A stretch of 64,000 nt of DNA. Origin: Pochonia chlamydosporia 170. Its lineage: Eukaryota; Ascomycota; Sordariomycetes; Hypocreales; Clavicipitaceae. The stretch lies in contig NW_019154062.1 in NCBI RefSeq assembly GCF_001653235.2, forward strand, positions 158,556-222,555, given 5' to 3'. Of this stretch, positions 1 to 12,100 are shown one piece after another. Every line of letters begins with the position of its first letter. Within the stretch, counting starts at the first letter, position 1. Both the position numbers and the translations under genes were made by a program. The notes beneath the pieces are model-generated. The model searched no databases and was not told where the DNA came from. It saw only the letters and a list, made by a program, of their open reading frames with translations.

Positions 1-578
<578 letters not shown>

Positions 579-1261
579 CTCGATGAACGAAATTCAACGG
601 CCTATGGGTCGCGACTGTAACGACTAATACGAGTCCATGAGGTGTGGACAAGGTGTCCTACTAAAAGTTGTGTTGACATTTGGCATATATCCATAGACTC
701 TATAATATGACACGTTTCTCTTCCAGCAGAGCTCAGGCAATCCGCTGTGTTTTCACAGACTGTTCAACGAGGTGTGACTTCTTGATCTACTCGACGATTG
801 ACACCTGTGCGTTTTTTGTCTCTTCAGTGTCATGCTGCAGTCAAGTGTCGTTCGATCTAATCTAGTCAAACAACCATGGGGGACAAACAATGTGACGCCA
901 CGAGATGTCGTCCCGCATTCTGAGTATGCTAGTGCAAGTCTATTAGCGGGACATAACAACATCCTAAAGTTAGTCCTCATTTTGCTATATTGCTATTATG
1001 CCAGGTATATGTGCATACTATCTTTACTTAGAAGTAAGTTGTTGGGCGAAATGCAAACACAGCCACGGTTGATTGGCTAGAACAAGCCAGTATTCATTAT
1101 TTCATGTCATCCATGATAAAGATTTTCCAAAGCGAAACGAAACGACCAACAAAAATTCCACTAGTTGTAGCATTCCTCATCACCGCCAATTGTCTCCCCA
1201 TCACCACGCATTCACTCTATAGCTCCAAATCTTCTCCCTACCGAACACGCAAAAATCAGGC
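579..1261. other. Intergenic, 3' flank of the thiolase
   Basis: No supported gene. The short open frames have no recognisable domain and no coherent codon use. The segment is neither RIP-depleted nor repetitive within this window. Confidence 0.6.
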
Positions 1262-1618
1262 ATGTCTTCAAACCAGCACAACGCCATACCCAATACCAGT
1301 GCCGATTTCCTATCCTCCCATCCGGAAGTTCTCATCGGACGAACGGCCCTCCACGAAGCAAGAGCGAAAATCGATTCAGCTAACACTTTCACCATATAAA
1401 ACAAGCCAGTTGTGAATATAGTGCTGGTGCAGGAGTTCGATGCAGATACAAGGGAGCGCCTGTTTGCGGTAGCGTTGGTTGACGATGAGGATGCTGAGGC
1501 GTACTATGCGCGGAATCAGGGGCACAGGGAGGATGGTTGTGATGAGTGTGAGGGGGTTGGCCGGCCACAGCGGTTTTTGTTTGAGAGAGCGACGGGATAT
1601 AACCTCGGAGGAAGGTAA
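1262..1618 (+). pseudogene. Small hypothetical gene interrupted by one in-frame TAA
   Basis: An ATG at 1262 opens a frame of 45 codons, meets a single TAA at 1397-1399, and continues in the same frame for 72 more codons to TAA at 1616-1618. The downstream half is acidic and well coded (motif DADTRERLFAVALVDDED, then a CDEC motif). The stop is a CAA-to-TAA change away from Gln, exactly a RIP-type transition. I do not recognise the ~118-residue product. An intron could remove the stop, but no convincing donor/acceptor pair is visible around it. Either a recently inactivated small gene or a chance pair of frames. Confidence 0.35.
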
Positions 1619-2318
1619 TAGACCGAATGAAGTTAAAGTCCTGTAGGCGTTAGATTTGATAGAGTCCACCAGCGTACTCAGTGAGGCTGACCCAAGTATG
1701 GTTGCACCGGTGGTTTTCTCTATATGAAAAGGGTGCAGGTTTCTGGGATATGACCTGGCTAATAGGTCTTGTTATAATAAATATCTGGTATGTCAGTCGC
1801 CAACACGTCGAGTTGCATTAATGCACAGCAGGTGAACATGTCTTGTCGTCTTTGTTGAGTAGCGGGAGTTGGCCCAACCAGCTAACTCATTCTGCTGAAA
1901 CAAAGAACGAACTGTCCAACAGTTCACTAGAAAGCCCCAGACTCAAAGAAAGCAGGAGTGCGAACCTTGTTGTTTGCCTGATCAAACAGAGTAGAGCAGT
2001 ACACAAGAATGACAGGGCAAAAGCGTAAACACCACGACCGGGCTGTGGGCCATACAGAAGAGAGCGTTAACTCAAGAGTAACAGATGGTCAGTTCAACGT
2101 ATGCAGTAGCACAACTCCGACACTAATTCTGAATATTGCACTTCATCAAAGCCACTTGATCCGGTTGAAAGATTCAGGCTCCGAATAAATCACACATCAG
2201 GGTCAAGATTCAAGTATAAATGCCACCATCTCGAAAAAAGGAAAACTAGACTACTCAGTACCAACTACACAACGGTTACATCTCAAAACCCAGCAGCAAA
2301 TACCAACACTTTCTCAGA
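1619..2318. other. Intergenic, promoter side of the 2319 gene
   Basis: No supported gene. The last 100 bases before the ATG at 2319 are C/A-rich with CAA and ACAAC stretches, the usual look of a fungal 5' UTR. Confidence 0.5.
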
Positions 2319-3172
2319 ATGGACAACCCCGTGGAATTGGATGCCCTCATCGCTGCCTGCCAGGACCTCAAGGCAGAGAAAATAAGGTACCTGGTTGTCG
2401 GGAACGTTGCACTGAGAGCTAACGACATCCTACCCAACGAAAAGGAGATACTCGTGAGTTACTAAGCCTCTCATGTATAGTCTAGCCTTCCAATCCCACT
2501 AACAACCCCAAGTCATTCGATATTGCCGTCGATGACGTACGAAGCGCCAAGCGTGCACTGGTGCAAAATCGTTTTGTTGCAGTTGACAAAGACACCCCTA
2601 CATCCTCCCTTCACAGAACCACGGGTGGCGTACGAAAGCTATCTGCCAAATGGCTTCCTTCCAGCCCAGTTATTCTTCTGCTATCGGCCTCGGATCTTAT
2701 CGACGAGTACACCAAGTTAGAGCACTTCGGTCAAATGACTCTGGTGCACCCTTCCCTCAAGTATCTACCTGGTGTGGAGCCCAGGGACATCCAAGACGTA
2801 GTGATTGCTGACCGTAATATCCTGCTGCGTTCCTTCATGGATCAATCCCTCCATGGGTGCGGCGGGCGAGAGGACTTGAGATTAGTCCACTTTGTGATGA
2901 AGTGTATGAGCCGTTCGCAGCTAGAAGCATTTCGTGAATATTATCGCACAGAATCTCAATCTTTGTTGAGAAATGAGGGCCTTGCTACAGGATTGGTCAA
3001 TTACGCAAGGGATGAGGCACCACCGGCCTACAGTGATGGAGGTGAGGGGGAACTACCGTCATACAGCGACGTATTTAGAATGCTCGAGGGAAACGACAGA
3101 CACAGAGATCCTGATGAACTCAGGGTCGCCTCGGGGCGAAACACGAGGAATCGGGGTCGTCATTCACGCTGA
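2319..3172 (+). CDS. Hypothetical protein with nucleotidyltransferase-like N-terminus (paralogue 1)
   Basis: Two exons, 2319-2453 and 2513-3172, joined in phase 0 across a 59-nt intron (GTGAGT donor, CACTAAC branch site, CAAG acceptor), giving 264 residues. The N-terminus reads as a strand-helix-strand unit: a YLVVGNVALRAND segment (about residues 24-36) followed by FDIAVDD (about 47-53). This recalls the 'GG/GN...D.D' start of minimal nucleotidyltransferase folds. The C-terminus is low-complexity, with PPAYS/LPSYS motifs that resemble PY motifs, and an Arg-rich end. The gene lies head-to-tail with a diverged paralogue 530 bp downstream, which shares the same exon layout and N-terminal unit. 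No catalytic role can be assigned. The start is the only ATG that keeps the exon open, and it has an A at -3. Confidence 0.7.
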
Positions 3173-3701
3173 GGAATCGAGGACTGGAATTGGGCACCGC
3201 AATGTCCTCAGCGGTCAGAGTGAGGAGGAATTATTCGCCATCGGATGTTCCGTTGCTGCGAGCGTGGTCATTAGTCTTTGGTGTTGAGATGTAAAAGTGA
3301 ACGGAACGAGGGTGCGGTTGCACTTTCGATGCAGTTAGTACTCATATATTAGTTGTTTATGTGAAATTAAAGCATATCCACTACCCCTTTAACTCCATAT
3401 CTAAAGGTGACAATGAATGCTTCAACATCTCATAACGAGATTCCAAATATCCACCTACGGCTCTAGTTGCTTACATTTGGATCCAAGTTTCAGTAAATCC
3501 CCTCCTCCTCTGTATCTCTACAATTACGAAGCTGTCAGATCAATATTGCAGAGACACACACGTCTGACAATCGCCTTTTCAGCTCCCAATTGTGTTACAC
3601 AGTCTGAATGACTAATACCCAAAATTTCCTTTCACGCCACCCGTCCATTTCCCCTTACCGTTCTGCCCTTCTTCAATCTTGCATGAAAACTCGGAGCCAT
3701 T
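3173..3701. other. Intergenic between the two paralogues
   Basis: Terminator/promoter interval of 529 bp. Pyrimidine-rich tracts occur before the next ATG. No supported gene. Confidence 0.5.
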
Positions 3702-4542
3702 ATGCCCCTCAAAGTCGAAGATATTGATTGGAGTCCTGTCCAAGTGATGACCGCTATTCTCAGGAAGCATGCTGTCAAACACGTCATCATCGGAGGAGTG
3801 GCCCTACTTTACTATCGAGTGATTCCCACTCTCGATGAAGGATTTGTAAGTTACCCCTTTGCCAACCCTGTTCATCCCTTCACAGAATGCCGCACAAAAA
3901 CAAGGTCAAACGAGTAACATGACGCGCCAGGTGACTGAAATTTGTATCGACGACAACGACATCCCACAAGCAGAGCGCATCTTCTCGACCAGCGAGATCT
4001 TCCGACCCGTGAGGGCTTGCTACACAATAGATCCGTACATTCGCTTCCAATCAACATGGTTAGCCACGCCGCGAACAATCATCTTCCTCCCACAAAGTTG
4101 TTTCTTTGACATCTCCTGCATCCAGGAATGCCCCAAGAAGATCGAACAACCCGGAGCAGATTCTCCATACACATTCAGTGGGCTAAACCGCCTTCTGTTC
4201 CCGGATCCCCATGCCCTGTTTGTTTCGCTGGTTAACCGGGCGGTTGCGACCCGCGATCACTTATCTGCGGATGCAGCGACGCAGTTGTTTGAGGCAGGGA
4301 TATTAGATCTTGAGTGGATACTGAGCTTACAATGGAGCATGCGGCACCACGAGGTTTCCATGGGGTTAATACGAAGGTGGTGTACCCCCTGGAATTTAGG
4401 CACATGTGAGTGTAGGAGCACCAGGGACTCAACTACATTTATATGGCAGAGTCCAGCAGATTCACCTGTGCAGGTGAAGATTGAGGATGAGGATACAAAT
4501 CAATCTGAGGTTGAGGATGGGGATATCGACAGTTTATGGTGA
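3702..4542 (+). CDS. Hypothetical protein with nucleotidyltransferase-like N-terminus (paralogue 2)
   Basis: Exon 1 is 3702-3845 and ends in phase 0 at a GTAAGT donor. The preferred exon 2 is 3931-4542, giving an 85-nt intron and 251 residues. An earlier acceptor at 3885 is also in frame but would make a 40-nt intron. The N-terminus HVIIGGVALLYYRVIP followed by a VTEICIDDND segment lines up with the corresponding VVGNVALRAND / FDIAVDD segment of the upstream gene, so the two are tandem paralogues with the same intron position. The remainder is diverged, and the C-terminus is acidic (repeated EDE/VEDGD). The last coding bases and 3' UTR (from 4459) are duplicated in mutated form at 6710-6930. 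Function unknown. Confidence 0.7.
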
Positions 4543-4951
4543 CTGAAGAGAAAGCACGCAGGATCACTGACTTTCCTCAGTGCAAAGTTTCGGGGAAATT
4601 TTGTCTTCCAGTCACAGATATAACTAACCATGTCACTGCATCTGGGTTTCTTTTGCAGGGATAATCGTCCAGCGATCATTTCCAATATCTACCAATAGTA
4701 GACTTGAAGCTTGCTTTCACAAACCTACAAAGAATACTAAACTGAACTTTCAATCCATCATTCCTTTACAGTGTTACTAAGCTGTTAAGTTAATACATTA
4801 AATAGTTCACTTAATTTCTTGTTGCTAACTTGGTGAACGTATACTAGGCAACCCGTGGTTGGACTCTAACATGTTCTATTAACCTAGATACGATTTTGCT
4901 TTGCGACTACTGTAACGCAGGTAGACGGCCGAGTAACACTTGGCGCTTCTC
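4543..4951. other. Convergent intergenic region
   Basis: Shared 3' flank of two convergent genes. Its first ~160 bp is the source (or the sister) of the duplicated tail at 6710-6930. Nothing else recognised. Confidence 0.5.
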
Positions 4952-6613
4952 TCAATCTTCTCTATCATTCAGCAAAGGGGTTTCTTCATCTAGCACTTGG
5001 CTTTCCTTGGCAGGTGCCGGAGCCTTCTTCCGCAGACTAACCCACACAGCAGCACCAATAATCAAAGCGCTACCAATAAAACTCTCTACAGGCGGGACTG
5101 TACCCCAAACAACGCGCTCGATGATGAGTGCGCAGACAAGTTGCACATACTGTTTGTACCTGTAAGCCTTTTGGACGTCGTAACAATCACACAACAGAGT
5201 CTTACTCACCATCATGTTGGTCGCGCGGCCGGCCCTCTCTCTCTGCAGTCCCTCAGTCAGTAGAACTTGCAGGAGGAACCCCGAAAAGCCGATAGACAAC
5301 AAAAGCAGCCTAACGTGCGACAGTTAACAAATATGTAGACCACGGAAATGGGGGCTGTTCATTGGGAGGGGGATGATGTAAATCATCTGGGGAGGGGGAC
5401 GTGGAGGTTTACCATTGCTCCGGGCTTTGAGGCACTTTGAAACCAATGTCCGGAAGAATTACAAGTGCGAGGAATGATGTCAATGTAGACAAGACGGCGA
5501 AGTAGTTGACGCTGACGAGCGAATGCACCCGCTTTCCGATAACTCTGATGGTAGCATATGCAGTGGCTGCTGCGAACGAGCCGACAACAGCGCACACTAC
5601 TGCAACGGACCGCTCTGCCGGCGTGGAGGGCACAGGCTTGAATATCCCGCTAGCGACACGTATGGAGTTCATGTTGGATTGGCCGGGAGAGTCAGCAGGA
5701 GCGTCCATGTCGTTTCCGACGTGTCCAAACGGCAGATGCGAGACAATAAAGCCTGGGCGAGCGATAAAGATGACGCCGCCAAATGCGAGGACGCCCGCAC
5801 AGACTTCTGCTATGGTGAATGGCTCCTAAAGCAAGTAAGTACACGACCTTTTACTGTCGTCTAGTACCTAAGAAGTCCCTTCTGATGCCTCCAACGTACG
5901 TTTAATGCAAGCCAGCAGACAAAGCCGGTCAAGGTCGGCACCAGAAAGGTGATGACGGTAGCATCAGCAATGTCCAAAAACGATAGCGAGTCTGTGACAT
6001 GAGTCAATCAGTGAGGACCTAACCCTGAGGTTCAATGTTACATGTAGGGTGGTCAAATAGCTTACAGTATAAACCAAACAGACCCAATGTCCCAGCAAGA
6101 CCGCGGATGACCAGCAACCACCGAAGCCCGGGAGGCCCGAGTGGGAAATCAGGCACCTTCTTCCTCCATAGGTACAAAGAGCCAATAGTGGCTGTCACTA
6201 ACATGCGCACAAAGATGATTTGCAAAGCGTGAAGCTTAGCATCAAACCCCGTCTCCAGCAAGCGGGTAGTCATGGCCATCTTTGTTTCAGTTAGTCACGG
6301 ACATACTGCTAGGACATGGCATGCAGTTGAATCGGCGAATAGCATAGTAACTTACAATAGAAGCACATATCTGGGCTAGAAAAACGAAGAATAAACCGAT
6401 ATTATCGTGGTAAAACAGCTGTACTCGTCCCCAAGCCTTGTTGTTGACAGCTGTAATAGGGCTAACTTCTGATGCCGTGGACGTTTCGTTAATGGGCAAA
6501 GCTGATGCATGTGCATTAGAGCCCTCCGTTGCGCTCGGTGCAACAGCCGCAGTTGCTGCTGCAGCCTTGCAATCGCTGTTGCTCTGGGCTTTTTGCACTG
6601 CTCTGTAACTCAT
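4952..6613 (-). CDS. EamA/DMT-superfamily membrane transporter (SLC35G-like)
   Basis: Multi-exon gene read from 6613 down to TGA at 4952-4954. Exons are 6356-6613, 6066-6279, 5900-5991, 5413-5825 and 4952-5309; the first four junctions are phase-consistent with GT/AG ends. A possible further intron lies near 5170-5212. Removing 42 nt there (GTGAGT to AAG) or retaining it both keep the frame, so the last junction is uncertain. Length is about 430-444 residues. The N-terminal ~65 residues are Ala/Ser-rich and cytoplasmic; then come about ten hydrophobic segments in two EamA halves. Diagnostic motifs are the YYSLSFLDIADATVITFL-type segment and its partner in the second half. The gene starts 97 bp from a mutated duplicate of the 3702-4542 gene tail. 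Substrate unknown. Confidence 0.85.
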
Positions 6614-6709
6614 GTCTGGCGTTGAGTTGATATTGTTGATAAACGATTGATTGTGACGAGGAAAACTTTGATGTCTGGTCGGACATGTCCGTGTTTTGCA
6701 GGCAGGCAA

Positions 6710-6930
6710 GATTCACCTGTGCAGGTGGAGATTGCGGATGGGGATACAGATAGTGTATGGTGGCTGAAGAGAGAGCAACGCAGGACCACTAACTTTCCTT
6801 AGTGTAAAAATTTAGGAACCCTTTATATTCTGGTCACAGATATAACCAACTATATTACTCTATCTATATTCTCTTTATAGAATAATAGTCTAGCAATTAT
6901 TTTCTAATATCTACTATTAGTAGACTTTAA
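6710..6930 (+). repeat. RIP-mutated duplicate of the 3' end of the 3702-4542 gene
   Basis: This segment aligns with 4459-4705. Both start at GATTCACCTGTGCAGGTG, run through the end of the coding region and into the 3' UTR. Relative to the source it lacks a ~30-bp internal repeat, and the stop TGA reads TGG. Going away from the breakpoint the differences become almost exclusively C-to-T and G-to-A, so RIP spread from the AT-rich side. It marks a duplication breakpoint in the 5' flank of the transporter gene. Confidence 0.75.
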
Positions 6931-7054
6931 TCTTATATTTATAATATAGAGGCTATTTAGCTTAGTTATATGCTTATTCTTAGTCTATATATATAGATTA
7001 AATATAGAATTCTAGGCACAGTTAACTAAATAGGAAATAGTCTAGGCATAGTAT
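6931..7054. other. AT-rich RIP-decayed spacer
   Basis: TpA-rich sequence continuing the mutated duplicate. No gene. Confidence 0.5.
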
Positions 7055-7281
7055 TTGTAAGGGACTGGCCTAGGGGCTTCTGCAAGCTAGCGTTACTAGT
7101 AGTAACTTTTCTCATAAGGAGAAGAGAAGAAGAAGAAAGGAGTTTGCGCGATTCCTAGCAGCATCCTTATAGGGTCCGGTTAAGCTCCGGTAGAGACCTA
7201 TAGTGGGTCCTTAGGTAGCTCTCCCCACGTGCCTGTCTCCTTCTTTCCTGAGATACAAGCCTTACGCTTGAATCCATAACA
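7055..7281 (-). repeat. Fragment of a Gypsy LTR, inverted relative to 42454-42697
   Basis: Read on the minus strand from 7281 it begins TGTTATGGATTCAAGC and matches the LTR at 42454 (TGTTAGGAATTTAAGC). Shared blocks include the GTGGGGAGAGCTACCTAAG core and the purine run AAGGAGAAGAGAAGAAGAAG near the other end. Similarity stops just after the TAAGGGACT block, so the LTR is truncated and no internal element sequence follows. This copy keeps more CpA/TpG than the 42 kb copy and is less mutated. Confidence 0.7.
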
Positions 7282-7418
7282 GTATTGCATATTTGCGGCG
7301 TCTTCTAAAGGGCTTAGTAAACTTAAGGTTAGGTGTTCTCTAGGGTTTAGTGCTACTTAAGCGAGGTAAGAAAGATCCGTTTAAGAGTTAGAGGGTTAAT
7401 AAAAAACTTTATCGTGCA

Positions 7419-7640
7419 TCTAGACAGCACTTTTCAGCCGCTGTCACTGAGGTTTACGTCAGATTCCATGAAGAGGGCATCATCTCTCAAGCTAACCGTA
7501 GAGTCAACTGGGATTCCACATTGACAACCGCTCTCAGTAATGTCGAGGTGGACAGCGAGGATGCGTATTGGGTAAAATACAACCTACCAGAAGCCGGTAT
7601 TTGCTTGTCCCTTACATCGAAACACTACGTTCGATTTTGA
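7419..7640 (+). pseudogene. Valyl-tRNA synthetase gene fragment
   Basis: In frame from 7419 the sequence encodes a stretch typical of the class-Ia ValRS catalytic core: a SAAVTE segment, then RFHEEGIISQANRRVNW, then a TALSNVEVD segment. After that the frame diverges and stops at TGA 7638-7640. No flanking ValRS sequence is present on either side, and the fragment sits between a truncated LTR and RIPed DNA. It is therefore a stray copy of a housekeeping gene, probably moved by a transposon or by duplication. Confidence 0.65.
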
Positions 7641-8722
7641 CTTGTTGCGGCGATTTATGGATGACCTCAAGCGTCCAATTGTGGCTCTTGGCCATGAGTA
7701 TTTACTTTATCCGTCGCCCTCACCACATGTAATCCTACCAAATGCAAGCGCAACATGGCATCAGTCTCTGGCCGCTGTAGTCACAACTCTAGCTCCATCC
7801 AGCCGAAAGCGAGTCGTCGAATCACACAGGAACATTCAACACCCCTGTCGAGACTGGATGGCAAAGAGGAGCTTCCAAAATACTCCTTCAGTTCGAGGCT
7901 GCATATAGGGCGTACCAGTCTGGATCAACTCTGATACGATCTAATAATGTAGTTAATGGATGCACACCACTCTACGAAAATGCCTCGAGAGTAGTAAGGG
8001 ATTTGAGACCGTTGCAAAGCATTCCAAGCTCTGGCAAAATGGCGGTACTGGCATTTGGCTTATAGATCTGTCGTCTTAGCCTTGTATCTATGGCATTTCG
8101 GGTAACTTGGTACTTGCTTGGGTTTATCTCTCAGAGGTATACTCATTGGATGTGTCGCATACTTCGTCATACCTAGGTATATGCATAACTAGACCTATCT
8201 CATAATGTTACTCTATATTTCGCCCAAGTTTGTGCACTGTACGTGTGGTAAAGCTTCGGTCGTGTAAGCGAAGACCAACTAATTTTGTAGAGCGTATCAA
8301 TGAATTCAACAATAGTGGAATAATTATAGGGAAATTAATCTCGGCCCAGGCCGTATATTCGCCAAGTCAGCCCACCCGTGCCGACAACGCAAAATATTAA
8401 ACCCCCTAATAGCAGGTTGGAGGCGAGGTGTATTTCTTCCTTTGATTTCGCTAACATAACAGTTTCAAAGGATCTCCATAAATACATATCTTAGCACAAT
8501 TATACCGCTTATTTTGGAAAGAGAGGTCTAATAATCGAGCCTAAACTTCATGTACGACTTCTGGTTTATCCTACATTCGGCCAAGACAAGTCTTCCCGAA
8601 AGAATCACCATCGAGCCAAATCTATTTCTAGCTAACTAATCTCTAGGAAGGGCGGAAGCGTTAGGGTCGTTTGCCACAGGGCGAGGATTCTGATAATACC
8701 AGGACCTCAGGATGAGATATGT
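7641..8722. other. Mixed, partly RIPed intergenic sequence
   Basis: Moderately GC-balanced to about 8100, then increasingly AT-rich. An open frame at 7642-7908 continues past the ValRS fragment but shows no ValRS or other recognisable motif. No supported gene. Confidence 0.45.
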
Positions 8723-8727
8723 CCTAT

Positions 8728-9016
8728 TGTCAACGAGAAAAGGTTCAATATTGCTTGCTTTTTCTAACCTTCCTTCTAAGGGACCTTTCTTTCTAACAGA
8801 AATAAGGTTTAATATTTAATGCTTTTGTTAAACCTTCCTTCCTTTAGCTTTCCCTTCTAATATTAGAAAAGTCCCTTAAATTAGTCTATAAAAGGAGGTT
8901 ATTTTCCCCTTCTTTCTATTAGTTAGTTAGACAGACAAGCAGATAGTTAGTTAGATAGTCTAATTTAATTAGTTATTTCCTTTAATCCCTTAATTCTATA
9001 GCTATTTCTTATGATA
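8728..9016 (+). repeat. 5' LTR of the RIPed Copia element
   Basis: 289 bp, the same length as the 3' LTR. It contains a TATAAAAGG box-like motif near the middle and a tandem TTAGTTAGACAGACAAGCAGATAG-type stretch. Its first ~100 bases retain more CpA/TpG than the 3' copy. Confidence 0.88.
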
Positions 9017-9113
9017 GTTATAAGCCTAGTTTATAGCTAAATTCTACTGTAAATTTAGAGCTATTATAACTATCTTTAAAGTCTTCCTCTAAAGGAAGGC
9101 ACCCATTTCTATC

Positions 9114-12100
9114 ATGGAAAATATTATCCTTTCCACATTTAGGGTCACCCTTAAGGGACCTAATAACTAGAAGCCTTAGATTTAGGAAGTTAAGAAATTA
9201 GCTATTAACTAAGAAATTTAGGAATACCTTAACCTAAAGGTTCCTTTTAAACCTAACCTAATCTGCCTAAAGGAACCTAAAGTCTCTAATATCTAAGAAT
9301 CTACTATAGAGCCTTCTAATTTAACCGTAAAGGAAAATTAGAACCTAAAGTATTAGTTTAAAAGATATTATAACTAAATAAGAATCTTTAAGAAAAGGTA
9401 GGCAGTAATATTAGATATCTAAAGATATATCCTAAGAACTATAGGGGAATTCTAGGAAGTTATAGCTTTTAAAACTAATATTCTAAAATAGCTAATTCTT
9501 TTGTAATCCTATCTTTAGGCATCTTCTTAGGTTAGAAAAAAGGAAATTCTAACCTAATATTAGTTAATTCTAAGGTTTCCTAACTAAACTAAAATAGGGA
9601 CCTAGATTTTAAGCTAGCAGAAAGTCCTTAAGAAAGCTTATTAAATTAGGCTGCCTAATGCCTAGGAAATTTGCCTAACTATAGATTTCCTAATAGCTAT
9701 TACTCTAATTAGCCCTACCTTTTTAGAATACTAGAATAATAAAATCTAGTTAAAAAGTTAATTAGAAGCACCTAGATAGATAGATAAGATTCTAGATAGA
9801 AGGGTTATTTCTAACTATTTTGCTAAGAGCTATTACTAGCAGAAACTAACCAAGGAAAAAGGGTTATTTATAGCTACCTTCTAAAGGGAAGAAAGTTAGA
9901 ATAGAAGTTAGGAAGGCAGTTAGAATCTAAGAGCTAAATTGGCTAACTTAGATAGCCTAAAAAAGTAAGCCCTAAAATGTCTCTGTAAAAAGAGATACTA
10001 TTATAATAAATGCTAGTATCTAATCTAGCAGAAAAGACTGCTAGGCTAGGTACTAAATCTAGCAATTAAGGCCTAGATTTAGCAGAAGCTATAGAATCCT
10101 AATATAGCTGCCTAAATTAAATAAGCCTATTAGAGGGCTCTTAATCCTATTCCCTTTCCAAAGAAAGGGAAATCTAATTATTAGAATTAATAAAATATTA
10201 AAGGTATTACCTTTATTAGCTAAATTAAACTAAGAGAGTTACCCCCTCCCTTAGATAGATTGGCAAAATCCGCGGATTTTATAGATTCTACTGCCCTTTT
10301 AATCTAAAGAGAGCTCTATCTACTAAGAGATTCCTTTATTCTTAATTCTAGGTTAAATACCTATATTTATAATTATATTAATTATTTAGTTAATTTTTAA
10401 CTAAATCTATTAAAAGAGGTTATCTTTATAGGCTATAGTAGTATTAGAATTAAAGGCTTTAGAAAGGTCTTTCTTTAGGTTAAAAAAGAGCTCTTTTAAT
10501 TAAATAAAGTAGCATATATACTAGATTTCTATATAAATATTATATTCTTAGATAAATTCCTTTAGAAAGGATATAATTAGAATCTAGCTACTAGCTCTAT
10601 AATAAAGAAAGAGCAGGAAATTTATTATATAACCTATTATTTCTATTAGCCTATTATTAAATTTAACCTAATTAGAAGATATAGCTGCTTTTTAATAACT
10701 AAAAATTCCCCTTAGAATACTAAGTAAGATAGAGGAAATCCCTTATAAATAGCTATACCTATTAGCTTAGGAATTCCCTCTTAGAAGGAAGCAATAGATA
10801 CTTCTAATTTTAATATCTTCTTTAAAAACCTAGAAAATAATAATTTTAAGGATATTAAAAAAGATAGTTAATTTAATAAGGTTAATATACCTTCTAAATC
10901 TCTTAGACCTAAGGATTTCTCTTAAATTAATAGTTATTTAGGTAGCTTCTTTTAAAGCTTAAAGGAGCTCTAACCTCTTTAATTAGCTAAATCTTAGCTC
11001 TAGCACTATTAGCTAGATTATTTAAATATAGCTAGCCGTAAATACCTTAAGAAAGCTTCTAATAGAGCTTAGATTAAAGGGACTATATAAATTAACTGTA
11101 AGGCTTATTCTCTTAGTAAGGCTAGGAAAGTTATCTCCTAATAGAGCCTAAAGATAAAGAGTTCCTAACCCTTCTAGAGGGTCTATATAGATATCTTCTA
11201 TCTTCTAACTAGCTATAATAGGAAATTAGCTATAATATTATTTAAAGATAAATTTAGTAGCCTAATTCTAATAAAAACCCTATTAGAAGTCACATAGAAA
11301 GCCCTACTTAGAGGGTTTAAAAGTATTACTACCTATATCTAAAGGCAGTATAACCTAAAGATTATTAAGATCTATAGGAATAATAACTAGGAACTTTAAT
11401 CCTAATATAATAAATAGGTTAATATTAAAGGAATTAAAGATAAGCCTATAGCTCTATATACCTTAGCCTAAAATAGACTAATAGAGAGGTTAGGAGGGAT
11501 TATTATATTAAAGGCCTAGGCAATATAGATAGATTTAAACCTTCTAGCTAACCTTTAGTCTAAATTCTAGACTGTAGCTATATATCTATATAACCTCTCC
11601 CTATTAGAATCTAGGAATTAGAAGTCCCCTTTTAAAAGGCTTTAAAATTAGATAAAGGAAAATAATAGACATATAGGATATTAGGAATCTAAGCCTAATA
11701 TTACTTACCTTAGAGCATATAGCTATAGAGCCTATCTATTAACTAAGAAAGCTATCTAGGGCTTCTAGAGATAGGCCCTAAAGATAAAAGCCCACGCAGA
11801 AATTAGGTATTTAGTAGGTTATAATTTAACTAATATCTTTAGAATCTAGATTTCTTTAAAATAGGAAGTTAGAAGGGTTAAAGATATTAGCTTTAATAAG
11901 GGGATTTTCTTTAATCCCTCTAAAATTTAATAGGAAATTTCTTAGCTAATTTTATAGCTATAGCTACTCTTACACATTAAAGAAAGCAATAATAAAGATA
12001 ATACCCTATTAACTATTATAGTTAACACTTAAAGTTAGGAAATTAAAGAAGCTATAGGTAGGAAAGATAACCCTTTAAATAAAAATGCAGAAAAAGACAA

